Assembly: GCA_009741485.1 (NCBI GenBank)
Contig: CM019217.1
Span: forward strand, 32,697,165 to 32,761,164
Source: Malurus cyaneus samueli
Lineage: Eukaryota; Chordata; Aves; Passeriformes; Maluridae
Reading direction: 5' to 3'
DNA length: 64,000 nt
The position numbers and the translations under genes were made by a program. Under the pieces are notes generated by a model that was given only the letters and a program-made list of their open reading frames with translations, was not told the DNA's origin and made no database searches. How positions within the stretch are numbered: position 1 is the first letter of the stretch; each line of letters starts with the position of its first letter. This document shows, piece by piece, positions 49,065 to 62,534 of the stretch.

Positions 49065-52000
49065 CCTTCCTCCTCAGGCCCGCGGCGCCCGGGCGGCCGA
49101 CAGCGGCCGCGGCCCCTGGCAGCGCCGCGCCTCGCCATGGTCGCCGCCGCCTCCCGCCCACCTGTCCAGGAGCTAGACCGCCGCCGGTCCGCGCTAGGGG
49201 CGGCCGGCGCGGGGGGCGAGGCCACCGGGGAGGCCGCCGGCCGCCCGCCCGCCTGCCCGGCCCGCCCGCCGCCCACCCTCCGCCCCGCCGCGCCAGAAGC
49301 AGCTGCGCGCGGAGCGTCGAGCGCTTCGCCGCCGCCCGGGCTCATGCTACTCCCGCGGGACCCGTGCCAGTCCCGTTGGGCTCTGTGCTCCCCGCGCGGC
49401 ACCGGCTCGTAGGCGCCGCGTACAAAGCCCCGTGCACCGCAGGGACCCGGCCCTCTCCGCCCGTTCCCGCTCCGCCTCCTTTCCGTCCGTCCATCCTTCC
49501 TTCCTAACTGCCGGTGGAAGGGGGGCGGCGGGTCGCCGGGGCCGGGTGCACAGCGCCAGGCACCCTTCACCGCCGAGCTGCGGGTGGCGGGCAGAGCGGC
49601 CTTGCGGGCCGGGCCCCGGCCATCGGCCCCTTCGGGCACCGCTACCGCCCCGGGCCAGCCGCGGGGCGAATGGACGCAGCTGGGGGAAAGGTGCCGGGAG
49701 AGCATCCTCGGGCCACCCCTGGTACAGCCTGCAGGCTTCACCCACGCATCCTCCGCCGCCTTTCCCCATCGGCCCCTGAAGAACCGGCTCTCCCCAGGAG
49801 GGCCTAGTCAGTCACACCACATTAAAAACCCACCACACCCCACAAGGTTGTCCAGGGGGCTATCCTTTCACTGGCGGGAAGGGGGTTGTCCACCCTCTCA
49901 CCACAGTGCTTTACACATCTGCGCCCAGGGCACCCACTTCACTGGGGCTCGGCCCCCTGGGCGTTTTATGAACTCCAAGTTAACCAGAACTGTGCAAAGG
50001 GACTCGGTTCCTCCTCTGCGAGACAGCTCCGGGGGTGCTGCCACCCTTACCAATGGGGACAACTGCAATGCAGGGATGTGAAAATTTTGCCGGTAAATTA
50101 CTTACATATTTACATTTTTATAATTTATCTTTCTTACACTGGTTTTTGCGAAATTTCTAAGCATGGAAAAACAGAGGACTGTAATTCTGTAATTGGAAAT
50201 TTTCCATAATGGTGAACCAGTTAAAGGATGACCATCAGTGAATTAACATCAAAGTCAGTGGACCATGAGATATTATCCCTTAGCTGCCTTGCTGCATGGC
50301 TATGGGTTAGTCACTTCAGTAGCCACCTCAGCTTGTCTGTGGGCAGTGCACACACCATAGAAATATTCAGGGGGTCATATACAGCCGTCCTTTTCATATG
50401 AATAGAAATTATATTAATGAAACTCAACAAGAAAGTTGAAAGTTAAATGCTATGAGGTTCTTTCTCATTCAGCCTCCTCTTTTTCCAACTGTGAAAAGCT
50501 ATTAGGAACGACATATTTCCACTGATGTTTTGTATACTGGTAGCAACAGGAAAAAGATGAGAAAAAAGATGGCCTAGAGCTCCTCTAATAAAAACATAAG
50601 ATTTTCCATCATCATGCAACTTACTCATCCAGCAATTTACTCATCAACCTACGCCAAGCTTATAATAGAGCATGTTTTCACCCTCAGACCAGAAAAACCA
50701 TAAGAACTTCTAGAATTGTTCAATTTCTATCCTCCAAGGCTGAGGTTGGGGTAGATTGGTTAGCACTACCTAGCTAAGCCAAACATAAAAAAGGACTTAC
50801 TTTACCAGATGGAGAAGCAAATTAAATTCTAGCTGGGAGCATAAATTCTCATTGCACCATCTGAAAGTTGAATGAATGATAGCTTTGCCTTTCCAGCGGT
50901 CAAGAAGTGGTTGAATATAGCTGCCAGCTAACTTCAACATGCTGCTGAACTAAATTCAACTTTTCTTCTAGTTTAGACACAGCCCTAGATATCAATCTGT
51001 TCCATTAAAAGAAGTCATGAGACCAGATACAAATAGGTATCAGCAATGAGGAGGAAAAATGAGGTCAAGAAGTAGAAATACAGAAGAAAGCAGGACACAC
51101 ACACAAATACAACAACAAACAAGGCCACAGTGATCTTTACACTGGCTTTCTGTATAATTATTCTCAACTGAAATATTCTAACAAGTATCAAATAAAAAAA
51201 CGATGGGATGGCTCTGCAATTGTCAGATAAAGCACACATGTCCTGATTCTTTTCAAGCAATTTGCTGTGCAGTAATGAACTGGTGACAGTGCACAGGAGG
51301 CTTTCAAGCAGCTTTAGTTGACTTAATTTGTACACTTCTATGAATTGTAACAAAAGTAATACAGTACATACAATTAACACATGGTATCTTCTACTTATCA
51401 GTTGTACGAGTTAGGTTGGTTTATAGTTTTGGATATAAATAATGATACATTTTCACTGTGTGGTATTTTTAAATGAACAGCAATTTGCTCCTGCAACTAT
51501 GAAAAGAGGAGGGAAGGAGAGGAATAAGGTCAATTTTCCCTTCCCAACTGTGGGGAGATCTGTTTAAAAACAACTTTGAAGGCCTTCTCTTAGTATTGAC
51601 ATGTTCCTGTCAATAAGGAAGCTAAACTTCCTTGTATTAACTTTTCTCAGTTATCTTGTTTGGTTTCAGCTTAAAGTCGTCTGACATGTTATCTGAAAGA
51701 GTCCTCCTCTTTGAAGAGAGGAATTCAGAGCAAGTTTCCTCCTGCTCTTGAATTGTTTGAAGTCAAGTGTTGTTACTGGAATGAATCAGATATATAATTA
51801 AAGACCAAGTTTAAGTTTGGGCTGTTTTCTTTGGAATAAGAGCTAGAACTGTGAGTGTAATTGATTTTTTTTGCTTCAGTGGCCAAACTGAAATTAAAGA
51901 AATTTATTCATGTGATCTGAAAGCTAAAATTTGTGAGCTTAAAAAAAAAAAACAAAAGCAGAAGAAAAAATAAAGCCACAACCTTTTACTCTGAGACATT

Positions 52001-52446
52001 TAAATTAACTCTGTTTTTAATAAAGGAAAATAAATTTCTGGATTCATACAGCTATGTCAGAGCAGGGTGAGGAAAGAAGAATTCTCAGCTACAAATGGCT
52101 GTCCTGATTGATGAACAATAGTACAGTACCCTTATAAGCACCGTTTGAAATAAATAAAAATATGCCATTTATTTCCACCAGGGGCAAGGAGGACCAATTT
52201 TCTTTGGTAAAAACCACTGGGAAATTCTGCTTTAATTTACAAATATTTTTGTCTACCTGTTGCATATTGGTAGAGTTTTGCCTAATTGTAAAAAGAAACA
52301 TGGAAATAGTCTGATAGAGCTTGCTAGAAGTAAGGAAAAATTCTCCCAAGCAGGAACTGTACTAATGTACTAATGGGAATCTGAACACTTGCTAGTGATG
52401 AGAAAAATGAAAAGGAGATGGTTTCAAAGCTTTTTGCTTGTGGTTG

Positions 52447-52487
52447 TTTTTTTTTTTTTTTGTTTTGGTTTTTTTTTTTTTTTTTTT
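52447..52487. repeat. Double poly-T tract
   Basis: Seen: two long T runs separated by GTTTTGG. It could be a decayed reverse-oriented poly-A tail, but I see no retroposon body beside it. Confidence 0.9.
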
Positions 52488-53935
52488 AATTATCCTAATG
52501 TTTTGGAGGGGGTTTTGTTCTGGTTTTTGGGGACATAGTTTATTTAATTAGGGAAAGATTAAACTTCAAAGTTTTTTGCTGAGAATCAGATAAAGCATTC
52601 ATTTTTATAATTCGGTATTTTAAGCCAACAGGAACCATCTCTTTCTTGGATTACTAGGAGAGGTGATGCTTGGATAAATAGAGCTTAGAGATCTTGGGGA
52701 AAAAGCCTGAACTAAACCAAAAATAGTCATCCTGCCTCCCTCATAACCTAACAAGTCCTTATCAGGAATTAGCAACATAACAGTAGCCATTTCAAAGGTA
52801 TAGATTTAATATTATGAATTTTAAAAAAGAATCTTAGGTCCATATCAGACATTACAAAGGATTCTTATACGTTCAAGTTTTCAATCACAACGCTCCTTCA
52901 GTCCAAGTTCATAAGAAGCCTGAAGTCTTTTGGAGACACAATGCAAAATCTTTGCCTCTGACCATCAGTTTTATCTTTTAAAAAGAAAAGAAACCAAATA
53001 TTACTAAGAATATCTATTGCATTTGATCTTCATAAACATTTATTAGTTGCTAAGCAGGTCTGTTCCCATTCTGTACATGGAAAATGTATAAAAGAAAAGG
53101 ACATAACAGCCCCAGAAGACTGTAGGAAATCAGTGGCAAGTGCACTGTTAAAACTTTGGGATCTCAGCTTCCATTTCATAGATTTATTTTTCCGTATCTG
53201 AAAAATAATAATTATGTAGCAGAGTACAATGCAGTTGTGAATATATGGTAATTGCTCTCCTGTAATGTGGTATTTCAAGTTTCAGCTGGGACTACTTTTT
53301 CCTATGACAAAAAGGTTTCCATAGGGACAGCAGCAGGCTTCAGTAGGCTGGTGTTACTACCTTAGCTACCTCCTCAGCTTGGGGACTGACTGCATCAAGT
53401 TTTCAAATTAAATAAGTACACAAGCCAAATTCTAAAATAAAAATGGCAGAATAATAGGACATGCAATGAGGAAAACAATCCCTCTCTTCACAAAGACAAG
53501 CTACACCTCCAAAATTATTTTCTCTCAAACTATGCATTCAAAGCTTGGCTTCTCCCTTACCCTACCTTGCCTGTTGCACACAGCCTGAACTGGCTGCCTT
53601 GTGGAGGAAATTAGAAGGGAGGAAATTTCACTTTATTTCTGTCAGCTGATCTGGTGCCTAACAAGCATCCAACACCACCAGGAGAGTCAGCACTGACAAG
53701 ATGCCAAGTGCCACACAGAGTTTTGTGGTGTCACACTCTGCAGATGTATGATAGGGGTCCTTTCCCGGTCCTCAGCTTCAGAAACAAACACTATGAATAA
53801 CATTGGTAATACTGAGACACACAGGAGACTTTGCACTAAGGAAAGCCAGAGTCACCAGCAGCCAGGTTAAACAGGGAACAGGTGGTCATTCTGTGGCCTA
53901 TGAAAATAAAATCATCATATTCTGTAACACTTTTA

Positions 53936-54118
53936 AAGGTGGAGATAGGATGCTGTGAGATTCTGGGAAAAACGCAGGGTCTGTGAAAGTAAGAGAGGGA
54001 GAGCAGAAAAGAATTAACAGAAAATAAAGTGGGGAAAAAAGCCTGTAGTACAAGAAGTTGTAAAGCAGAGGAGGAGGGGAAATGGAATATGGGAAGAGGT
54101 GGGAAAAATGTAATCATG
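53936..54118. repeat. Purine-rich strand-asymmetric stretch
   Basis: Seen: the plus strand is mostly A and G over about 180 bases, with blocks such as GAGAGGGAGAG and GAGGAGGAGGGGAAATGG. Similar shorter stretches occur at about 24000-24110 and 12555-12660. No repeat unit is visible. Long pyrimidine-rich minus-strand frames here are composition artefacts. Confidence 0.6.
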
Positions 54119-57100
54119 AACTTGGGAAAAACACCAAGCTCACGTATAACATCACAGGCCTTGGTAATCTATGGGTTTATTAGATTTACAACTCTGCATA
54201 ATAGTCTTCCTGAGAAAATAAATTGCTAGCATTTCTAATATTAACAAATCCATGAAGGAGAAAGTTGTCCATTTCATAAATTCATCATTTTCATGTGTGG
54301 ATTCTTGTAACTTGATATAAACAAAGGTGCAGAACTCATACTCCAAAGGACATTTAGCTTTTTAGCAATCCGTTACAGGTTAAAGAGTTCTGGCAACATA
54401 GTGCAACTGTCTTTGGCTGGAGGAAGCACTTCTTTTCCCTTCCAGATATTTGTAACCAGATATACTAGCAAGAACAAACCAGAAAACTCACTCACACCCT
54501 TTCACATCAGTCCTCAGACTTCTGACACTAACACTATTAATTTGTCACCTCTCACTAGTATTTGTTGTTATTCAAATATGCAAGAGAAGCCAAGTACTTG
54601 TCATCTATGCTTGTGGTCCAGGTCACAAAATGAGGCAGTCTTTCTTGATAGATTTATTGGCAAGAGAAAAGTTGGGCTTGCCCAGGCAACTCTCTTCTTG
54701 AAGAGAGCATTTGAGAAACTCCACCAAAAAGGGAAAGAAAAGATCCCAAGGGCAAAGGTATAAGTGAAAAAATTTCCAAATATAAAAAGAAAATGTTTCA
54801 GAGCTTATCACGGGCAAGTCTTCAGTTTTGCTATCAGGTTGTGTTATACCATGGTAGTAATCCTGGCTTAGTTACAGCACCTCTTAAACTAGTTTCAGAT
54901 CATATTTCTCTCAGTGTTACGCTTTGGGAATGTGTGATGACAGGAATGCAGCGCTGCTGCTGCACACGTGCTGTAGTTGACCGATTCATTTTTCTGTGTG
55001 CTGCCCTGTGTGCTGTGGTATTTATTTTAACTTGCATGACTTTTAAGAAAAACCTGTCTCTGTTATGAGAAGAAAGGCTCCCCTGTTTTGTTTTGTTTTT
55101 TTTAATACCACACCTTCTGATTTCATTTGTGCTTCCTCTGCACAGAATAAAATTGATGCAGAAGGGTTTTCAATATGGATACCCAAATCTACCTAGAAAA
55201 CAGTGTACAAGCAGGTACCCTTGTAGGATACAGCTTTTGCTTCAATGCATGCTTTTCCTCTCCTATTATCACTGACTCAAAGCATGTTAGTTAAAATGGG
55301 TGTAAGCTGGGTTTGTAACTTCTCAGTGTACAAAACTAACTAGAGAGGTAGACAAGCCGAGAATCCTGCACAGACTTCCTTGTACATATAACAGAATTCT
55401 AAAAGTTGGAGAAGTGGACTTACAGCAATTCAAATAACAACTCAATTCTTTCACTGACAATTCTTCCAAAGGATACATTGGCCTCAACTTTCTTGTTTTC
55501 CACTGGTATCACATATCATTAGTACCCTGGTATTTAAGTAGCATACTGATATATGGGTGCCAGCTGTACTGTAAGTTAGAATAACAGCCTAACCTTCAGC
55601 TATGGGAGCTGAAAAAATGGAGAGCGAGAAGTGAATAGCCAGCATAGATCCTGACAGCAGTAAAAGCCATTATAGATTACCTTCCTAGAGACTAATTCCC
55701 ACATCTCTGTTTGCATTCCCATTGATCCAGAGAGCCTATGTTGTAAAGATGGCTCCAAGCGTGCACACGTCTTGGGCTCTTGTGAAGCTTCTGGGTGCTA
55801 CATCAACACAAACAAGGAGATCTGTGTGTCAGATACTTTTAAAGAAAAAATCTATTAAGAAAAGAAGACCCTTGACAGTAGGAAGTGGGCAATGTTTTGC
55901 ATCTTGCATGGCTTGCATTGTCCCGCAGACAGGACAATGAACATATTTGATGGGCAGTCCTAAAAACAGCATACCAAGGAAACTAAATCCCTGCAGCTGC
56001 TATAACACCACAGAACATGTGCTGAATAACCCAGTACTGAGGGCCCTCTCAAAATTCTTGCTTATACAGCTGTGTGATATAGTGTGTATATTTTATAATT
56101 GCATATATATAGCAAGTACAAGAGGTAGAGATCTTTAAAACCTTAGAAAAGTTGGGAGGCCTGAAAATAAGCTACTCCACCCTTTGTAAACAATCTCTTG
56201 TCATGAATTTACTTCCATATGTGCATGAAGCTCTGCCTGAATTAAATAGGCTTTCAAAATAGTGGTTTAGTACTAAAAATGTATGGTTTCCACCCGCAAG
56301 TTTGAAAAGAATGTAAGCAAGGGATACACCTAAGAGTGAAAAAGCACCAGTTCCTCACCTCACAGAAAAGTAATTAAATTACTTTTTAGATATTTTATTA
56401 TAGTTTCAGTTTTTGAGGCTGTCTCATTGGCATATACATTTGGGCATGAAAAAACTCTAGAGAGGAATTTTTAGCACAGACAGAAATTAGATGACTCTAC
56501 ACATGCCTGACTCAAAGGCTTCTGGAAAATCAATGCAAAATTATCAGTCTACATGTTCTCTGGACCAGGCTGCAGTGTTGCAGAGACAGTTTATTCCTCT
56601 AAAGGTGGTACTGTTGGTCATTTGTTTTCAATGGGACCCTGGAGCTTGTCCCACCTCTTCTGATTCTGCAGTAGCACCCATCAGAAGGAAGATTCCACTC
56701 CTGGCACATCTGCCCTGATTACCCCTGGTTACCACAGCTTGTTGCCATCCTCTGCTTGCTTTTGAAGCTCTAATATTACCCACCTGTGTGCAACCAGAGA
56801 CAATTTCCCATTGCCCTGTTCAGGTGAAGATTTATGCAGGTACCGCTTGCACTTGCCTCTCTGTAGAAGCTGTTCTTAGCATTTCTCCTGAATGCAGAGA
56901 TTTTTGTATTCTAGTAGAGGAACAAGAAAAAAACATTTTATAGCACTGGATTTCGAACTTCTTCCATCACTTTGTAAGAAAGTTAAATTCTTCCACAGGG
57001 GACTACTGCAACAAAATAATTTTCGTCTTACTAAGTGACACCCTACAGTAGCAATCTGTTAAAGCAAATGTATTGACCACAGGAGCTCTGCTGCTTTTTT

Positions 57101-60100
57101 TTCTACATATCCTTCCATATTACTTTGTGGCTGTCAGTTGCTATGTTATTCACTAATTTGGTTTTAAACACGAAGTGGGGCTTAAATCCAGGAAAGCACT
57201 ATTACCTCCCAGATTACTATAGAACACTGCAAGATCTTTGAGTCCTCCATGGAGCTAAGCAGAAGGGAGCAGCATCCAAATCCTTCCCTTAGCAAAATGT
57301 TCCTAACACTGAAGTGTCACACTGCGTATAAGAACAGTCTCTGGTGTGAATTTTCCAACTTATAACTTTCTCACCTGAATCAAGGATAAGAACAAGTGAA
57401 ATATGATGTTGTGTTTGTATGCTGTTATGTAGATGTTACTAAGAAAAAAAATTGCATATTACAAAGGAATATCATTGTGATAATCAAAATAAAATTGTGA
57501 AATTAGAAAAAGTAAATTAATATAAAATTAGAAAAGTAAAGAAGAATATTCTTTTCTAATTCTGAAAAGGGTACTCCTTATTCCCATCACAAAATCATAC
57601 TTACATCCTTTAAAGCATGTGAATGGCAGTGGCATAGGATTTCTTTCAAAATCCTTTATGTATTATAGTGAACTTGTGTAAGGCACAGAGAACCACTGAC
57701 ATTTAATATATCCTGAAACTTAAAAATAACTTTCTCAAAAGAATAGAACATCTAAGAAGACCACTTACATGCAAGTAAAATTTCATAGCATTAGAATTCT
57801 ATTTGAAAGAATCATGTGCAAAATTAAGAGCTAGAAAGTCTTTAGTCTTCATTAAAACTGATCACTATTGAGCTGAATTCAATACCTACACAATCCAACT
57901 GTGTTAAATCTTATTAGTTATGGTGCTCATCTCAGAAACTTTAGCAAGGAGTCACCATGTTCTCATACATAAAAATTTCAAATGCTTTGTACTCCCAGCT
58001 ATCTCAGGAATCAACAAATACTCAGGACAAACATTTAATAGATTTTAACGTGAAGTAAAAGAAACTCCACATACAAGTGCTCAGCGACTGGCTTTTGATC
58101 TTTTTTCTTAATGGGGGAGATGTTTAGTAACATTTCCATCTCTCAGTGTGAAGTAGATCAGGCAATCTGCCTTCACAACTGGCAGGTTTCAGATTTGTCA
58201 GAGCATGATGCTAATGTTAAATTGTTTTCATCTTCCTTCCTCTCTAAAGATCGAGCTTACTGTTATCCTAGCTGATGGAATAAGACAATATAAACACAGA
58301 CATTGGGACTGAAACAATGACATACTATCTGAAAAGACATTTAAATGCCCACAGTCCTCCAAGGGACATTGCTGAGGAACTTAAAAAAACCACAAACCCT
58401 ATGGATTTCTACCCACCACATAGTAATTACTGAAATAACAAAGAATTGGAAAAAAGTATTTCCAAAGCCTGATGCTATTACTGAACTGCCAGTGAAAAAA
58501 TTCTCACTAACACCCCTTAAGTCTATCCTCCTGCACTCCCTAATCTGAAGACAAAAGGTTGGGTTTAAACACCCACCCCCCACCCTGAGATTAAAACCGC
58601 CTGCAGTTTTCAGCTTTGGCCCAGCACTGACAATACTTTAAATCCTTGGCTACTGGCTTCGTGAAGACACAGCCTACAGAGAGTCCCCCAAAGTTCTTTG
58701 AAATGTTAAATACAAAGCAGGAGGAGGTCATAAAGGAAATATTCTTTACAAAAGGAATGGATATCATATGCAGGCTTTTCCAATACATTTCTCAGTTGTT
58801 TTGCTTCCAGCCACCATTTTCTCAATCATGCATTGTCTGAAGCTTTTGAAATAAAATTCAGGCATTAAATGAAGCGCACAAATTAGTGTTGTAAACAGCT
58901 GCCAATATATGCATGTGTTACCTTTTAGCTCTCATAAATCTCTCCAAAATACATTGTATCCTTCTTCTCTGGAAAATCGAATTATTTACCTAATAAACGG
59001 TCCTACAGCAAATACCAAAAGCCCAGCTACATGGAAGTAACATATAGATTTTATTGCATCATCTTCTGTAGCATCTGCCCAATTACAGCAATAGAAGCCA
59101 GTGTGATTCCCTGCTGCCCTGGAAATCCAGCTATCTTTCTGCCAAGAGCTTCTAGTGCAAAAAGAACAGGGATTGAGAAACCTGTTCTGTCTCCTCTTAT
59201 CCCCTAAACTAACAAACCTTTTTTTCCACTGCAGCTTTTCTCAACAAACACAGGTAATTACTCAGGATGGGATTTTCAAGGTAGATAAAAGAAAAAAAAA
59301 AGCAGTCAGTTTAGCACACCAGCTTTCCCAAGCCCTGTCACCTTAAACTCTGAGAGACTTGCTTGTGGGGTGGGGGAGCAGACAAACATAATGGTACCCT
59401 GCCACTGACATAGGGCCTGGCTGTAAGCAATGAGCTTTGTGCTTCAAAACTGTTGGTAGGTGGTCACATCTTCTTGTTTATTTCCATTCCCCTGGAGGTA
59501 AACAGGATGGTAAGAGCCTTATTTCTGTCCCCTGCCTCACCCTGAATACTCAGTGCCTCTCCTTTCTCATTTCAGTATCATAAACAATGTAAAAATGAAT
59601 TCTGCATTCATTCATTTGAAGAACTTGGTTTTGGTTTGCTCGTCTCATAAGGTCTTATGAGTCCTATCCATACTAGCTTCTGATAAGATGCTTAAGCAGA
59701 CATCCATAAAAGCATCCCTGACCAAATTTACAAATTATGTACTTGAGGAGAAAAATAACTGTCATAGTGATGTTCACAGTCTAAGGAGCCTCTGGACTTC
59801 GTGTCATGAAAGGTACCAGGAATTTAAAACCTTTAACTAGATGAAGTGGTTAATGGAAACAAGTACTCCAGCCAGCAGCAAATGCATGCTTAAAGCTCTG
59901 GTGATCCTGAAGAACCAGGCTGCTGCATTTTGAAATTATCAAAGCTGTTTAATGTTGGGTTATTTGCAAATCAGAGTAGCCCAGCTCACAGAAACTGCCA
60001 CTGCTATGACTACAAACTGCTGTCCTCTGCTTCTAGAAGTCAGCATAATATTTGGTTACCTTCAGAGGAGGGAAATGTGTTCGCAGAAATGTTGCAGCTC

Positions 60101-62462
60101 CAAAAAAAGACTGAAAGGTTATAACAAGCTCAGGAACATCACATGCTTTTGGCAAAGGTGAGATGGAGGAGGATGAAAAGCGAAGTAGGGTGAGCAGAAT
60201 TATTGTTCCTCAATGATTAAACAAGCAGAGAAACTATGATTACAGATCACAGACCTCTTTTAAAACATGCCAAACTAGCAGACAGAGAAACATGCCTCAG
60301 TAATTCAGTCACACAGCCAGTATTGGCTCTCCACAGTCTGAAAGAAGATGGGGGTCTGAAACAGAGGCTCTGCTCTGACTCCCTGCTTTAGGCCAGTGAA
60401 GCAGCGCAAAGCCTTTGAAGTATCTGGAGAACAGGCACTGCTGGATATAGCCCTGTCAGCCAAAAATGCTCTTTGAGTTCAATCCTCACTCTTCATGGCA
60501 GGAATCAACTCAAGATACATAGCGATCCTTGCATGTCTGTTGGACTCCTTACCCCTATAAAACAAGCAAGAATAAACTCCAGGCAATTGGAACCTGAACC
60601 TAGTTTTCAACAAAGAATACAGCTAAAACAGCATCTCTAAAGAAACCCTAGTAGGAAGGTAATTTAGTGTTGAAGGAGATAAGGTCTGTAGAACTTCTTA
60701 GGAATGAGAAGCAATGATTCAACAGATGAAGTTAGATGAAGTTCATCTTACCTTGACTCACACTGAATGTAATATCTACTATCATCAGTCAACCTGGTTT
60801 ACGCAAGAGGAAAAAGATAGTGTTTTGGTATGAAATGAAACTCCTAGCTCTCTATGTCCTCAACAAAAGTAACCAAACACATATTACTTGCAAAAGAATG
60901 TTGATGATTCAATAGTAATGGGGGGTTTCTTTTAAATTATGTATTTCTGATATGACTTGTCCATTTTAATGAGACCCATACCACTAACTCTATAAAAATA
61001 TTTTTTTTCATAAATGTATGCTATTAACAACTCATTTAAATATTTAGTTCCACTTCTTGTTTTTGTGTAATCAGAGAAGTTTCCAACACATTTTACTTTG
61101 TTCCTATTTAAAGAAAAAAGCCCTAAACCAAACAAGAATGCTATATCTGAGCATGTGACTACAATAACATAGATTTCTCTTTTAGCAAACTGTGGTGTTG
61201 AGCAGGCCATTTCAAAATTGGCAAGGTCTTATTTCAGAGGATGTCTGAACATATTCCTGTTTATTCTTACCACTTCATAAAACTACTCTCTCCCTGATTG
61301 CTACACCTTGAAAATCAGTGCTAAACTTGGTGATTTCAGAACCAATAGATTTGAGTCCAAGAGAAGATGGCTAGAAACACAAATTTCACCATATCCAGCT
61401 TCTAATAACAGTATTCCACCACCCTGGAACAATCAGGTAAGAAAAGGAAACCTTAACTCATATAATAATGTTTAGGATACCTAAGCATACAAACTGTGAG
61501 TGAATTCAGTGGTCAAAAACAAGAACAACTCAGAAAACATTCTGGCTACCTTTGCCTTCTTGAAGAAAAAAAGAAGACACTACACACCTTTAATGCATTT
61601 GGGCAAGAAGTGCCCAACCCCTTTTCAAAGCAGAGGCATAGATTTAGACACATGTATACAGCAATGTGAATATAAGTTACAACAAAATCTATAAGCAGGA
61701 ACACCTCCCAAGTGGTGGAGGCAAGTTAATCAGGTACTTACTTCTCTTAATTACATTTACCCAAGCTATCCCTGCATAAGGTAAGGTTTTACATTTACTG
61801 AAAAAGGGGATTACTGATTCTGGATGAAAATTAAGTAACTCAAATAACAAAACAGTTATTCAGATAAACTAGATAAATTATCTTCATAATTTGTGTCTAA
61901 GTTCACGTTTTCCTTGGCATTTTTGAAGTCAAATCTTTTCTGGATATCATGATTTTCACAGTCAGCAACAAGACAGACACCCATCATTCCCAAGGATGCC
62001 TGCAACAAATGAATTATGTGAAAATGGCAAACTGAAGCTCCTTCATTTGGATACATTTTTGTATCCAAAGAGCAAGCAACAAAGTCACAGAGAGAAACAG
62101 ATGGCCAATGAGTTATCACTCTTGGTCAGATGACTTACGTGGGCTCAATTTGCTTATTTACTCACATATTTGCAAAAAAGTAACTTTCCTTATGTTAGCA
62201 GCAATATGATATGGATGTATTATATACACAGGACATACTTCTACCTACACACAACACAAGGGCATTGAGTATTTACCCTCTAATTATGGATCCTCCTGCA
62301 TCGACAAAGGTCACACTTGACCCTTGCCAGGGCCCTGGAGTTAAATGACTGACATGTCTAACACCATACCTCAAGAAAGGGTTAAAAGAGAATCATTGTT
62401 ACAGCTGCTCTGCTCACTGCCTTGGAGAAAGGACTGAAGTGCTCCGGGGGAGGGAAGTGAGC

Positions 62463-62534
62463 CTGTAATTACTGGCTATGCCCTTTACACCATCCAGTCT
62501 GTAATTACTGGCTATATCCTTTATGTTATCCAGG
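62463..62534. repeat. 36-bp tandem duplication
   Basis: Seen: CTGTAATTACTGGCTAT... occurs twice back to back (62463-62498 and 62499-62534). The first 17 bases are identical and the remainder differs at several positions, so the duplication is moderately old. Each copy carries a TAATTA homeodomain-type core. Confidence 0.9.

Larger units (their letters stand above)
48340..49720. promoter_or_regulatory. STOX2: CpG island, main STOX2 promoter region
   Basis: Seen: about 1.4 kb of very GC-rich, CpG-dense sequence, in sharp contrast to the AT-rich flanks. It contains many GC-box-like runs, a (CCG)5 tract at 49048-49064 and the STOX2 start codon near its left edge. On the minus strand a TATA-like CTATAAG at 48668-48662 would place a start site near 48635. 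A CAG|GTGGGC donor-like site (exon end 49162) and a pyrimidine-rich acceptor-like site (exon start 48750) would allow a spliced leader from a start further upstream. Known: vertebrate CpG islands mark promoters, often bidirectional. Inference: this island drives STOX2 leftward; a divergent rightward transcript is possible but unsupported. Long open frames across the island are expected from low stop-codon density and are not called as genes. Confidence 0.85.

Noticed and set aside
48828..49412. 194-codon plus-strand frame in the same island
   Set aside because: Composition-driven, low complexity, no recognisable domain and antisense to the STOX2 leader.
48818..49741. 307-codon minus-strand frame across the CpG island
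   Set aside because: It opens with GTG, is Ala/Gly/Pro/Arg-rich as any frame in such GC-rich DNA would be, and overlaps equally long frames on the other strand. GC-rich DNA has few stops.
36834..54946. Identical 20-base word GAATGTGTGATGACAGGAAT near 36834 and near 54929
   Set aside because: Flanks show no similarity, so it is not a recognisable repeat; treated as coincidence or an unidentifiable remnant.
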